From positions 40,691 to 104,690 of the forward strand of contig NZ_JAMQAW010000009.1 in NCBI RefSeq assembly GCF_023701525.1: DNA of 64,000 nt. Reading direction: 5' to 3'. This document shows positions 17,120-26,496 of the stretch, piece by piece (position 1 is the first letter of the stretch; each line of letters begins with the position of its first letter). A program made the position numbers and the translations under genes. The DNA comes from Streptomyces albipurpureus. Its GTDB lineage: Bacteria > Actinomycetota > Actinomycetes > Streptomycetales > Streptomycetaceae. The notes beneath the pieces were generated by a model. That model was not told the origin of the DNA. It saw only the letters and a list, made by a program, of their open reading frames with translations, and made no database searches.

Positions 17120-18646
17120 TTACTGCTTCCCGCAGTTCGAGGCCAGCTTCTGCTCGTCCTCCGACAGGGTGGGGCCCGGCGAGGGAGACGGAGAGGCCGT
17201 GGACGGCTTACTGATGGTCGTCTGGTCGGCGTTCTGCTCGGCGTTCTGCGCAGCGGCGGGGATACCGGCGGCGCCGCCTGCCTCACCCTCACCGGGCGGT
17301 GCCGCGCTCACCCGCTCGGCCGCGTCGCGGCGCTGCTCCTCCTTCTTGCAAGCGGAGGCCTGTGCGGCGAGTTCACCGATCTTGCTGCGCGCCTTGCCGA
17401 GACTCTTCTGGGTGATCGTGGCCTCGACCTGCTTGCGCTGATAGGGCGGGAGGTACTTGAGTTCGATCTCGGGGTGGTTCTTCTTCACCTTGGAGAGCGA
17501 AACCCAGGCCAGATCCTGACTGATGCCCTGGTACAGCGCCACATGCTCGTTCTTGGTGCCGACGTAATACTGGGTCTGCGTCCAGCGGTAACCGCCGTAC
17601 AGACCACCGCCGACCACCGCCAGCGCCAGCGTGATGAAGAACGATCTCTTCAACCAGGAGCGCCCGCGGTGAGGCTTGTCGAAGTCGTCATCGGTGTAGG
17701 CGTCATAGGAGCCTTCCGGCGGCCTGCCGCCGTATCCCCCGTCACCGCTGCCGGGCGGCCCGAACCCGCCGTTCTGCTGCGGCGGTACGGGACGTCCCAG
17801 ACCTGCCGCACGACCGGCCGGGGTCTGCATCGCTCCACCGTCGTTCAGCTGGAGCTGGACTTCGGCGACCGCTCCGACGACCACCGGGGTGTCACTGAGC
17901 TGACCGGCCAGGGTGTCGTTGGAGTCGGTGTCGAGGACGTCCGCGACGATGCAGGTGATGTTGTCGGGGCCACCGCCGCGCAGAGCGAGCTGAATCAGGT
18001 TCTGGATCGTCTCCTGCGGGCCCTGGTAGCTGGCGAGGGTCTCCTCCATCGTCTGGTGGGAGACCACGCCTGACAGGCCGTCGGAGCAGATCAGATAGCG
18101 GTCACCCGCACGAACCTCGCGGATCGAGAGATCGGGCTCCACATGATCGCCACTGCCCAGGGCGCGCATCAGCAGCGAGCGCTGCGGATGGGTGGTGGCC
18201 TCTTCCTCGGTGATCCGGCCCTCGTCGACCAGCCGCTGCACCCAGGTGTGGTCCTGGGTGATCTGGGTCAGCAACCCATCGCGCAGCAAATAGGCGCGGG
18301 AGTCGCCGACATGGACGAGACCCAGCCGCTGGCCCGTCCACAGCAGGGCCGTCAGCGTGGTGCCCATGCCTTCGAGTTGGGGGTCTTCCTCGACCATCAG
18401 CCGCAGCTGGTCATTGGCTCGCTGAACGGCCATGCCCAGCGAGGTCAGAAGGTCGGAGCCCGGGACATCGTCGTCGAGCGTGACAAGGGTGGAGATCACC
18501 TCCGACGAGGCAACCTCGCCCGCGGCCTGACCGCCCATGCCATCGGCGATCGCCAGCAACCGGGGACCGGCGTAGCCGGAGTCCTCGTTGCCCTCCCGGA
18601 TCATGCCCTTGTGCGATCCGGCGGCGAAGCGCAGAGACAGACTCAT
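17120..18646 (-). CDS. pstP: PP2C-type Ser/Thr protein phosphatase PstP
   Basis: A 508-residue metal-dependent phosphatase. The cytoplasmic PP2C domain (about 1-240) has metal-ligand motifs ADGMGGQAAGE near 34-44, HVGDSRAYLL near 112, CSDGLSG near 190 and GGPDNIT near 229. A Gly/Pro linker and one membrane helix (about 333-355) lead to an extracytoplasmic tail with coiled-coil character and an acidic Ser/Pro end. It should dephosphorylate PknB-type kinases and their FHA partners. ATG 18646 starts the canonical MSLSLRFAAGSHKG; longer in-frame starts lie in the upstream gap and are not credible. Confidence 0.94.
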   Translation of the reverse strand: MSLSLRFAAGSHKGMIREGNEDSGYAGPRLLAIADGMGGQAAGEVASSEVISTLVTLDDDVPGSDLLTSLGMAVQRANDQLRLMVEEDPQLEGMGTTLTALLWTGQRLGLVHVGDSRAYLLRDGLLTQITQDHTWVQRLVDEGRITEEEATTHPQRSLLMRALGSGDHVEPDLSIREVRAGDRYLICSDGLSGVVSHQTMEETLASYQGPQETIQNLIQLALRGGGPDNITCIVADVLDTDSNDTLAGQLSDTPVVVGAVAEVQLQLNDGGAMQTPAGRAAGLGRPVPPQQNGGFGPPGSGDGGYGGRPPEGSYDAYTDDDFDKPHRGRSWLKRSFFITLALAVVGGGLYGGYRWTQTQYYVGTKNEHVALYQGISQDLAWVSLSKVKKNHPEIELKYLPPYQRKQVEATITQKSLGKARSKIGELAAQASACKKEEQRRDAAERVSAAPPGEGEAGGAAGIPAAAQNAEQNADQTTISKPSTASPSPSPGPTLSEDEQKLASNCGKQ

Positions 18647-18782
18647 GCGCACCTCGCCCGTCGGCTCGGGGTACAGCCGGTCTCGCGCCACACTGCCCAC
18701 CCTCCGGTCGGGAGCCGGTCCTGGTCCGCTTTCGGGACCGCGGCGGCTCGCTCGCTCCGCTCGCGCGCTGTCATATGTCCTA

Positions 18783-19295
18783 CTACTTCCGCAGCTCGAT
18801 GACGGTCTTGCCGATGCGGATCGGCGCGCCCAGCGGAATCGGCGTCGGAGTGGTGAGCCGGGTCCGATCGAGGTAGGTGCCATTGGTGGAACCAAGATCC
18901 TCGACGATCCATTGGCCGTCACGGTCCGGGTAGATCCTGGCATGCCTGCTGGACGCATAGTCGTCGTCCAGCACGATCGTTGAATCGTGGGCCCGTCCCA
19001 GGGAGATCGTCTGACCCTGGAGCGCCACCGTAGTGCCAGTGAGGGTGCCCTCGGATACAACCAGCTTGGTCGGTGCCCCGCGCCGCTGCCGACTACTCGG
19101 CTGCTGCCGCTGCTGCGGCGGCGCGGCGGTTTGGCGCGCCTGTTGAGGGCGCGCGTCCGCATTGCGGCGTGAACCGCGCTGGGTGACCCGCGTGCCGAAC
19201 AGGTCGCTACGAATGACCTGGACGGCCACAATTACAAACAGCCACAGAACAGCTAGAAAACCTAGCCGCATGACCGTAAGGGTCAGCTCTGACAT
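18783..19295 (-). CDS. fhaB: FHA-domain membrane protein FhaB (FipA)
   Basis: A 170-residue protein with an N-terminal membrane helix (about 9-28), a Gln/Arg/Pro linker and a C-terminal FHA domain. Phosphothreonine-binding residues are visible: Arg101 in LGRAHDS, Ser116-Arg117-His118 in ASSRHARI and Asn138 in GSTNGTYL. FhaB docks phosphorylated partners of the PknB kinase at the growing wall and division site. It is the second gene of the fhaA-fhaB-pstP-rodA-pbpA block, 10 bp after fhaA; 137 bp separate it from pstP. Confidence 0.94.
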   Translation of the reverse strand: MSELTLTVMRLGFLAVLWLFVIVAVQVIRSDLFGTRVTQRGSRRNADARPQQARQTAAPPQQRQQPSSRQRRGAPTKLVVSEGTLTGTTVALQGQTISLGRAHDSTIVLDDDYASSRHARIYPDRDGQWIVEDLGSTNGTYLDRTRLTTPTPIPLGAPIRIGKTVIELRK

Positions 19296-19305
19296 TGCCC
19301 CCGCT

Positions 19306-20148
19306 TCACCCTTCGGCTTGCCGGTAAACGATTGTGGTGCTGCCCACGACGATCCGCGAGCCGTCGCGGAGCGTAGCGCGCGTAGTGTGCTGTCCGTCTA
19401 CCACGATGCCGTTGGTGGACCCGAGATCCTGAATCGTCGGGGGCGTTCCGGTCCGGATCTCGCAGTGACGGCGCGATACGCCAGGGTCGTCGATCCGCAC
19501 ATCGGCGTCGGTGCTACGACCCAGTACGAGCGTGGAGCGCGAGATCTGGTGGCGAGTGCCGTTGATCTCGATCCACCGCCTTGTCTGACCACCTGCCGGT
19601 GCCAGACCGGGACCACTCGGCGGGCGACGGTCTCCGATCGGCGTAGGGCTGGGACGGCCTCCCGGAGGCGGTGAGTCCGGCATCGGAGGCGCTCCGCTGG
19701 GCGCACTGCCGACGGCACGGGGCGGATAGCCGTGGCCATCCGGCTCCGGGCCGGGTCCGGGTGTCTGGGAAGTGCTCGACGCGAGGGTACGGCTGCGCAC
19801 GCGGTAGAGACCGGTGTCGAGGTCTTCGGCCTTCTCCAGGTGGACCTTGATGGGGCCCATGAAGGTGTAGCGCTGCTGCTTGGCGTAGTCGCGCACCAGG
19901 CCCGCGAGCTCGTCGCCGAGCTGGCCGGAGTACGGGCTCAGCCGGTCGAAGTCAGGCGTGCTGAGCTCGACGATGAAGTCATTGGGGACGACAGTCCGCT
20001 CACGGTTCCAGATCGTCGCGTTGTTGTCGCACTCGCGCTGGAGGGCGCCGGCGATCTCGACAGGCTGAACCTCGGACTTGAACACCTTGGCGAAGGTGCC
20101 GTTGACCATGCCTTCGAGTCGCTGCTCAAAACGCTTCAGGACTCCCAT
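19306..20148 (-). CDS. fhaA: DUF3662/FHA-domain protein FhaA
   Basis: A 280-residue cytoplasmic protein. The N-terminal DUF3662 domain (about 1-120, MGVLKRFEQRLEGMVNGTFA) is followed by a Pro/Gly linker and a C-terminal FHA domain (about 190-278: VLGRSTDADV, GVSRRHCEI, DLGSTNGIVV), with the Arg, Ser-Arg-His and Asn ligands intact. In mycobacteria FhaA binds the phosphorylated pseudokinase domain of MviN and so restrains lipid II flux. The start is firm: ATG follows a near-perfect GGAGGAGGTG site. It opens the minus-strand operon. Confidence 0.95.
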   Translation of the reverse strand: MGVLKRFEQRLEGMVNGTFAKVFKSEVQPVEIAGALQRECDNNATIWNRERTVVPNDFIVELSTPDFDRLSPYSGQLGDELAGLVRDYAKQQRYTFMGPIKVHLEKAEDLDTGLYRVRSRTLASSTSQTPGPGPEPDGHGYPPRAVGSAPSGAPPMPDSPPPGGRPSPTPIGDRRPPSGPGLAPAGGQTRRWIEINGTRHQISRSTLVLGRSTDADVRIDDPGVSRRHCEIRTGTPPTIQDLGSTNGIVVDGQHTTRATLRDGSRIVVGSTTIVYRQAEG

Positions 20149-21130
20149 CGGGCACCTCCTCCATTGCTGCCGTCCTGATACTGCTTACTGATCGTATCCA
20201 CGCGTCGGGAAATCGGCTGGTTCCCCTTGTCTGCACCGTCGATGAGTGTCACCTCTCACACGGATCGTAGAGGCGGCTCTATGACAGTGTCCCGCACCCC
20301 GGGTGCGGCGAGGAGGAGCGGGGGCCGACCTCCGCCGGCGTCGGTACTGCTTGCTCCCTCCCATGGTCGCTCCCCGGTCTGACACTCGATACGTTTCCTG
20401 CTGACCCGCCGCCCTCATCTGTCTTCTCGCTCGTCGAAGGCCTGGTCAGAGCCGACGGAGAGGCTCTCGCCGCCGAGCCGTCAACTGCTGCCGGCTGCTC
20501 TGGATATCGGCCCGGGCCCGGTTCGTTCCCTCCTCGCGCCCGGTCCGTCGGCCTTCCGGTTCATGGACCCCTCCGGCTTCTCCGGTCCTGTCGGCGCCCC
20601 TTCTCCCGCTCCGTACCCCGTCTGCTCCCGGCAGCTTGTTCCCTCTTTGTGCCGTGGTTGTGCCGTGCTTGTGTGAACCGGGACGCTGCGGTTGCGTGGA
20701 TGGAGGCGAGGGGCGAGGTCTGGCCCGCAGAACCTTTGAGTTGCGGGTGGCGCACGGTCTTGATGTGTCGTGTGGGGTCACTGCTGTCCGCTGTATGTCC
20801 CTGCCTCTCGTCGCCGTCTGCGGATCGGGCCCGGGCTGACAGGCCCCTGCTCGTCTTGTGCCCGCTTCCTCCGCTTGTCTCCCCTGCTTTCTGGTGCTCT
20901 CTGCGACCGCTCGCCCATGGTGCGCACTCCCCTGCCGCATGGGGTTGCCCTGGGGAGCTGTCTGTGCTGTCCCGCCCTGACCTTGCGTGTTCTCCGGCCT
21001 GTCTGTGCGTGTTCCCCGGTCGGAAAGGCCAAACAAACGGATGTGAATCCACCCGGTCCAGCGTGCTAATCTTCTCGATGTCGCCAGGGGACACACCAGG
21101 CCGGTGAAGATCCAAACGACAGCACCCAAT
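20149..21130. other. Nearly 1 kb without a protein gene
   Basis: Open frames here lack third-position bias on either strand. The region holds the fhaA promoter at its left end and the tRNA-Leu promoter at its right end. The stretch 20630-21010 is relatively T-rich (many TGTCT/CTTGT) compared with surrounding DNA. I see no repeat or structured RNA that I can support. Confidence 0.6.
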
Positions 21131-21217
21131 GCGCGGGTGGCGGAATAGGCAGACGCGCTGGATTCAGGTTCCAGTGCCCGAAAGGGCGTGGGGGTTCAAC
21201 TCCCCCCTCGCGCACCA
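21131..21217 (+). tRNA. tRNA-Leu, anticodon CAG
   Basis: An 87-nt class II tRNA with encoded CCA. The acceptor stem GCGCGGG pairs with CTCGCGC (one G-U). The anticodon arm is CTGGA-TTCAGGT-TCCAG with CAG at 34-36, the long variable arm is built on CCCGAAAGGG, and the T-arm has GGTTCAACT. It reads CUG, the dominant leucine codon here. The discriminator is A, as expected for leucine. Confidence 0.97.
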
Positions 21218-21675
21218 GTAAGAACCGATGAACGGGTCTTCAACAGTGACGAAAGTCCTGGTGAGGCCCGTTTCTCGTTGTTTGCGGCGGTTGATTCGGC
21301 AGGCTTGTGGCGCTGCCCTTCCTCGCGTCCGCTCGGTTGCCGGGCGGGCTGTATGTGCGGAGCCCTGGAAGTGGCTGATGTCACCGATGGGTCTCTTGTT
21401 GCCGCTCGTTCTCCGGGGTGAGGGCTCCGCCCACTCAAGGGCCGATCGCGCTTGTGCGGGCACTGCGGTGGGGGACCCTGGGGGACCGCTGGGGTGGAGC
21501 GCCGGACAGAACTGACCAGACCAAGATCAGAACCAGGTAGTGCCGTGCTGGACGCGTTCTGGGCCTCGGTAGCCAAGGGCGTGTCCAAGAGCAGCGGGAG
21601 CGGGCGACGTTCGTCTATCCGGAAGGGGACGAAAGTCGGCCGAGAAGCACCGGCCCTGGTGTCTATGGTGCCGAG
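21218..21675. other. Intergenic region after tRNA-Leu
   Basis: No gene and no integrase or repeated tRNA 3' end (attachment-site duplicate) is visible. The right end should contain the promoter of the two-component operon. Confidence 0.6.
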
Positions 21676-23424
21676 GTGACTGTCTTCGGGAGGGTTTTGG
21701 TGGCGCTGAGAGCGGGCTGGATCTGGCTTGTCGCGCCCGATCTACAGGCTTCCCGGCGAGGCGCCCTGGCGGTAACGCGCCGGCGCACTGCCGCTGAGTT
21801 GGTGCTGGCGCTGGTGGTCGCCCTGGTCACGGCCGGGATCAAGGACCTGGTGGGGACCAAGGCGCTGCTTGTCGCTGTCACCGCCGCCGGGGCTGCCGCG
21901 CTCACGCTGCTGCGGCGCCGACTGCCCACCCTCGTACTGATCGTCACGGGTGCGACTGCCGGCCTGGTGGCCGGCTTCTCCCCGCTGCTGGTGCTGGTGG
22001 CCTGGTCGGCCGGGCGTCGGATCGTGGGTGCGGGAAGGGCACTTGCGGCCTTCACGATCGCCTACGTCCTGTTCGTCAGCATCTCTGTGCTGGATGCCTG
22101 GAAGGAGCAGATGCCCCTGACGCTGGCGCTCCTGACCACGCTCTACTTCTTCGCAGCCGCGGTCGTGCCCGGGCTGGCCAGCCGCTATTGGAGCCAGCGG
22201 CGGACCCTGCTGCACGCCTTGCAGGAACGCAACGCGCAGCTGCTGTGGGAGCGCCAGATGGTGGCGGGTCAGGCGCGGCTGCTGGAGCGGCAGCGAATTG
22301 CCCAGGACATGCACGACAGCCTGGGGCATCAGCTGGCGTTGATCTCCGTGCACGCGGGGGCCCTGGAGGTGGATCCAGAGCTGACCGCCCGACAGCGCGA
22401 AGGCGTCGGGGTGCTGCGGACGGCCTCGGTGGCCGCCATGCATGAGCTGCGTGAGGTCGTAGGGATTCTGCGGGACGGCGTCGAGGCTCCAACCGCCCTG
22501 GTGGACGATCCGAGCCGTGCCGCACGGGGCACCGCAGGGATCGAGGGGCTGGTGGAAGCGGCGCGAGCTGCCGGGAACACCGTGACGCTACGGAGCAGGG
22601 GCACCCCTCGGCCCCTTGCCGCCGCGGCCGACCACGCGGCGTACCGCATCGTTCAGGAGTCCCTGACCAACGCCTTCAAGCACGCGTCCGGCGCCCCCAT
22701 CACGGTTGAGCTCAGATACGAGCCGGACTCGCTTGTGGTGGAGATCGTCAGCACGGCCGCGACCAAGGGCGTCGGCGATGCGGTCAGCGGCGGTCAGGGG
22801 CTGACCGGACTGCGGGAGCGGGCCCGGCTGGTCGGCGGGATGGTGCACGCGGGGTCGGTCGACGGCGGGGGTTTTCGGGTCGCGGGGGTGCTGCCGTACG
22901 GGGTGGTGGAAGCCACGCCTTTCGTCGCGGTGGAGGACGACTTCCACCAGCAGGCACCGAAGCCCGTCGGCGGGGACGGGTTCCCGGTCATGGACTGGAG
23001 TGTTCAGACAAAGGCTCCGTTGATGAGCGGCCGGGACGGAACGGTGCTCAGTCGGGGCCGGGCCGGCGGGATCGGACTGGGGTGCGGGATATCCCTGGTG
23101 GCGCTGCTGCTTTTGGTGATCGCCGCCGCGGTGGGGGTGTTCTTCCTGGCGAACACGATGAACGAGGGAATGATCAACCCCTCCGAGTATGAGCAGGCCA
23201 AGCTCGGGGACGACGAGGAAGCAGTGCGTGACCAGCTGCCGAGCGGTGACACCGTCGCCACCCTGGGGCTCGCAGGCAAGGGGCCCAGGGAGCCTGAAGG
23301 TTCCCGCTGTCTGGTGCTGAGGTCTTCGGAGGTAGGCGGCAGCATTGAATCGGAGCCGGTTTTCCGGTTCTGCTTCAAGGACGGCAAGCTGATCGAGAAG
23401 AAGGCGTATGACATCGGCGGGTAG
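21676..23424 (+). CDS. NarL-type sensor histidine kinase with extra C-terminal membrane and extracytoplasmic module
   Basis: A 582-residue kinase. About five hydrophobic segments lie within 40-165. The dimerisation/phosphoacceptor region has His213 (IAQDMHDSLGHQL), and the HATPase has Asn332 (IVQESLTNAFKHA) and GQGLTGLRERARLVGG. Normal NarL-family kinases end near residue 410. Here about 170 more residues follow: a linker, a further membrane helix at 469-493 and an outer domain 494-582 with two cysteines (545, 566) and YEQAKLGDDEEAVRDQLPSG, reminiscent of the BamE/SmpA fold. The sensory role of this tail is inference. It pairs with the response regulator 142 bp downstream. GTG 21676 is the first usable start. 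Confidence 0.9.
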   Translation: MTVFGRVLVALRAGWIWLVAPDLQASRRGALAVTRRRTAAELVLALVVALVTAGIKDLVGTKALLVAVTAAGAAALTLLRRRLPTLVLIVTGATAGLVAGFSPLLVLVAWSAGRRIVGAGRALAAFTIAYVLFVSISVLDAWKEQMPLTLALLTTLYFFAAAVVPGLASRYWSQRRTLLHALQERNAQLLWERQMVAGQARLLERQRIAQDMHDSLGHQLALISVHAGALEVDPELTARQREGVGVLRTASVAAMHELREVVGILRDGVEAPTALVDDPSRAARGTAGIEGLVEAARAAGNTVTLRSRGTPRPLAAAADHAAYRIVQESLTNAFKHASGAPITVELRYEPDSLVVEIVSTAATKGVGDAVSGGQGLTGLRERARLVGGMVHAGSVDGGGFRVAGVLPYGVVEATPFVAVEDDFHQQAPKPVGGDGFPVMDWSVQTKAPLMSGRDGTVLSRGRAGGIGLGCGISLVALLLLVIAAAVGVFFLANTMNEGMINPSEYEQAKLGDDEEAVRDQLPSGDTVATLGLAGKGPREPEGSRCLVLRSSEVGGSIESEPVFRFCFKDGKLIEKKAYDIGG

Positions 23425-23566
23425 GCGACGGTCTACCGTGGAGCCCCGGTGGCCCTACTGGAGTCAGCGGGGCTCTCCAGCGCACTGCGGCGCGGGGGCT
23501 CTGGATCAGCCGGTTCGGTCTTGCGGGGCATGAGCGCCGTAGCGGTGGAGAGTGTGAGGGTGGGAT

Positions 23567-24232
23567 ATGACGGGGGCGCCGATTCGGGTGGTCATCGCCG
23601 ACGATGAACCGCTCATCCGAGCTGGAATCCGGATGATCCTCACCTCGGACCGTGAGATCGAGGTCGTCGCCGAGGCGTCGAACGGGCGGGAGGCGGTGGA
23701 CCTCGCGCGATCACACAACGCCGATGTGGTGCTTCTCGACATCCAGATGCCGGTGATGGACGGCCTCACCGCCATGGGCGAACTCCGGCGGGCGGTTCCG
23801 GCGACTCGCGTCATCATCCTCACGACGTTCGGCGAGCGGGAGAACGTACTGCGGGCCCTGGAGTCCGGTGGCGCGGGGTTCCTGCTGAAGGACACCGCAC
23901 CCGCCGAGCTGATCGGAGCGGTACGGGCTGCCGCGGCGGGAGACGCCTATCTCTCCCCGGGAGCGACCCGGCATGTGGTGGACCAACTGGCCTCGGGACG
24001 GGCCGCGGCCCGCAACGAGCAGGCTCGCGCGCGGGTGGCCGGGCTGAGCGTTCGGGAGCGGGATGTGCTCTTGCTGCTGGGGGAGGGACTCTCCAACGCG
24101 GAAGCGGGGAAGCGGCTCCATATGAGCGAAGCCACCGTGAAGACCTATGTGAGTCGGATTCTGGCGAAGCTGGAGTGCGACAACCGGGTTCAGGCGGCTC
24201 TGCTGGCACGGGACGCGGGGCTCGGCAACTGA
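23567..24232 (+). CDS. NarL/LuxR-family response regulator
   Basis: A 221-residue regulator. Receiver domain about 6-125: acidic pair Asp12/Asp13, phosphoacceptor Asp58 in VVLLDIQMPVMDG, Thr in IILTTF and Lys in FLLKDTAP. The C-terminal LuxR helix-turn-helix is at about 155-215 (LSVRERDVLLLLGEGLSNAE, MSEATVKTYVSRILAKLE). It is the cognate partner of the upstream kinase. The target is unknown; no obvious dyad appears nearby. Confidence 0.95.
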   Translation: MTGAPIRVVIADDEPLIRAGIRMILTSDREIEVVAEASNGREAVDLARSHNADVVLLDIQMPVMDGLTAMGELRRAVPATRVIILTTFGERENVLRALESGGAGFLLKDTAPAELIGAVRAAAAGDAYLSPGATRHVVDQLASGRAAARNEQARARVAGLSVRERDVLLLLGEGLSNAEAGKRLHMSEATVKTYVSRILAKLECDNRVQAALLARDAGLGN

Positions 24233-24600
24233 TCCGCTGTGATGGTCGAGATGACTGAGCCGGCGGACTTGATCGGGTCCGAACTCCGCCCCTGACCCAT
24301 GCTCGCTTCATCAGCCCCATGCTCGCTTCATCAGCGCTGCGCCCTCCGGCTGGGGCCGCGCTGTCCTGCGCTGTGCGGTCCGGGTGGTGCGGTCCGGGTG
24401 GTGTGGGGGCCGTGGGAGTGGTGGATGGGGTGGGCCGCTGGGGTGGGCTTCGGGTTGGTGCGGCCATGTGCGCGGCGAGGTCTGGGCTGGCAGGGGCCGT
24501 GGGTGTGGGGTCGCTGGGCTGGCAGGGGCGACCACCACCAATTCCCTGGGTCGAGGTACGCGGCCGGAGGTCCGCTCACTGCGGTGCGTTGTTGTGTGGT

Positions 24601-24634
24601 GGCAGGCATGGCAGGCATGGCAGGCATGGCAGGC
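24601..24634. repeat. 9-bp tandem repeat beside parS
   Basis: GGCAGGCAT is repeated three full times plus a partial copy, ending 16 bp before the parS palindrome. Confidence 0.9.
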
Positions 24635-24650
24635 GCGGAGGCGTTGTCTT

Positions 24651-24664
24651 GTTTCACGTGAAAC
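24651..24664. promoter_or_regulatory. parS centromere site (ParB-binding)
   Basis: GTTTCACGTGAAAC is a perfect 14-bp palindrome identical to the core of the bacterial parS consensus. In Streptomyces, ParB bound to many origin-proximal parS sites organises and segregates chromosomes during sporulation. The site is intergenic. Confidence 0.93.
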
Positions 24665-24888
24665 GCTGAGTGGACCTTCCATCCTTGATGGGCCCTCCCG
24701 CGCGATCACGATGCCCTTGCCGCCGAAGCCGAGTACGGCAGCTTGGGGAGCCACCAGACCACAGCCCCCTGGGCGGCTCCTGGCACGGATGCGGGTCGGT
24801 ATTCCAGAGGTGGAGCCGTGCCTCCGGGTGCGGAGTTTCGATCGCCATGGCCTGGCCACCGTCCGGGTGAAAGGGACCTGTCAAGGGT

Positions 24889-24897
24889 TATCCACAG
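24889..24897 (+). promoter_or_regulatory. Isolated DnaA box
   Basis: A perfect TTATCCACA lies 82 bp upstream of the DUF2252 start and 225 bp from parS. Whether DnaA regulates the gene or is merely titrated here cannot be told from sequence. Confidence 0.6.
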
Positions 24898-24978
24898 GGG
24901 GAGACGTCGGTTGGGGGGCGGGGGTACGGTCAGTTCGGTTGATGTTGAAGGTGTGACGACATAGGGGGATCGCGCGAT

Positions 24979-26496
24979 ATGAGCAGTGCTAAGGCCGCGG
25001 CTGGGAAGCGGACGGACTCCACCGAGGGTGCGACCGCAGCGGATGGTGTGGCCGTGGTGGGCGATGGGCGCATTCCTGTGGTTCCGGGCTTCCTGCGGCG
25101 CACGGGCGTGGTGCCGGCCGAGGACGGGGCAGCTGTGGAGGCGGCTCCGCTCTCGCCGAAGCAGGAGGGCAAGGCGCTGCGGAGCCGGGTTCCGAGGGCG
25201 TCACATGACTCATTGGTGCTTGCGGTGGGTCGACCCGATGCGGTGCAAGCCGTGGAGGAGTCCAGCCAGGGGCGGGTCCCCGAGCTCACGCCGATACGGG
25301 TGGGGAGGATGGCCGCCTCTCCCTTCGCGTTTCTCCGTGGCGCGGCCGGACTAATGGCCCACGATCTGCTCGGTACGCCTGTCACCGGCGTTGCCGCCCA
25401 GCTCTGTGGTGACGCCCATGCCGCGAACTTCGGACTCTACGGGGACGCGCGGGGCGGTCTGGTCATCGATCTCAACGACTTCGACGAGACGGCCATAGGC
25501 CCCTGGGAGTGGGACATCAAGCGGCTCGCCACCTCTCTGGTGCTCGCCGGCCGGGTCGCGGGAGCGGATGAGTCCGTATGCCGCGCGGCGGCATACGACG
25601 CCATGGGCGCCTATCGGCGCACCATGCGACTGCTGGCGAAGCTCCCCGCTCTGGACGCCTGGAACGCGATCGCGGACGAGGAGCTCGTCTCCCACGCGGA
25701 CGCGCGCGATCTGCTGGGGACCCTGGAGCGAGTCTCGGAGAAGGCCCGCAACAACACCAGTGCGCGGTTCGCGGCCAAGGCGACCGAAGTGGTCACCGAC
25801 CGCGCGGGTGAGGCTCGACGCTTTGTGGACGCGCCCCCGGTGCTGCGCCGGGTCTCCGATGCCGAAGCAGCGGCCGTGGCGTCCTCCTTGGAGGGCTATC
25901 TGAGCACGCTCTCTGAGGACCGCCTCCCGTTGCTCGCCCGCTATGAGATTCACGATGTGGCATTTCGAGTGGTCGGTACCGGCAGTGTCGGCACCCGCTC
26001 CTATGTGGTGCTGCTGCTGGACCACCTAGGGGATGCGCTGGTGCTCCAGGTGAAGGAGGCCCGGCCCTCAGTGCTGCTTCCGTACCTCGCTGAGGCCGGC
26101 TTCCCGGTGCCTGAGGTGGACCACGAGGGCCGCAGGGTCGTCTGCGGTCAGAAGCGGATGCAGGTCGTCAGCGACAATCTGCTCGGCTGGACAACGGTCG
26201 ACGGGCGTCCCTTCCAGGTACGGCAGTTCAGGAACCGCAAGGGAAGCGTCGACCCTGCGGCACTCACACCCGCGCAGCTCGATGACTACGGGCGAATGAC
26301 AGGGGCACTCCTGGCTCGGGCACACGCGCACTGTGCGGACCCGCGGCTGATCGCCGGCTACTGCGGCAAGAGTGAGGAGCTGGACGAGGCGCTGGCCCGT
26401 TTCGCGGTGGTCTACGCGGACCGCACAGAAGCGGATCACGCGGACCTGCTCACGGCCATCAAGAGCGGCCGAATAGCCGCCGAACTGGGGGTCTGA
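24979..26496 (+). CDS. DUF2252 family protein
   Basis: A 505-residue protein. After a variable first 60 residues it follows the DUF2252 pattern: RMAASPFAFLRGAAGLMAHDL, CGDAHAANFGLYG (kinase-like HxxN catalytic-loop resemblance), VIDLNDFDETAIGPWEWDIKRLA, and later VVCGQKRMQVVSDNLLGW. The fold is thought to be related to protein-kinase/aminoglycoside-phosphotransferase folds, with HAANF and DLNDFD as the counterpart motifs, but the reaction is unknown to me. ATG 24979 is preceded by a GGGGGA stretch. It stands alone, with a DnaA box and parS upstream. Confidence 0.88.
   Translation: MSSAKAAAGKRTDSTEGATAADGVAVVGDGRIPVVPGFLRRTGVVPAEDGAAVEAAPLSPKQEGKALRSRVPRASHDSLVLAVGRPDAVQAVEESSQGRVPELTPIRVGRMAASPFAFLRGAAGLMAHDLLGTPVTGVAAQLCGDAHAANFGLYGDARGGLVIDLNDFDETAIGPWEWDIKRLATSLVLAGRVAGADESVCRAAAYDAMGAYRRTMRLLAKLPALDAWNAIADEELVSHADARDLLGTLERVSEKARNNTSARFAAKATEVVTDRAGEARRFVDAPPVLRRVSDAEAAAVASSLEGYLSTLSEDRLPLLARYEIHDVAFRVVGTGSVGTRSYVVLLLDHLGDALVLQVKEARPSVLLPYLAEAGFPVPEVDHEGRRVVCGQKRMQVVSDNLLGWTTVDGRPFQVRQFRNRKGSVDPAALTPAQLDDYGRMTGALLARAHAHCADPRLIAGYCGKSEELDEALARFAVVYADRTEADHADLLTAIKSGRIAAELGV

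Larger units (their letters stand above)
24233..24978. other. Intergenic region with parS, DnaA box and short tandem repeats
   Basis: Contains a duplicated 19-mer (24296-24314, 24316-24334, CCCATGCTCGCTTCATCAG), a 9-bp tandem GGCAGGCAT repeated three and a half times (24601-24634), a perfect parS and a DnaA box. No protein-coding frame is supported. Confidence 0.7.

Noticed and set aside
20446..21129. Open frames on both strands left of tRNA-Leu
   Set aside because: Third positions are not G/C-biased and sequences are low-complexity; no ribosome sites.
21131..21217. tRNA-Leu as an integration site of a mobile element
   Set aside because: No integrase gene, no duplicated tRNA 3' end and no atypical base composition downstream.
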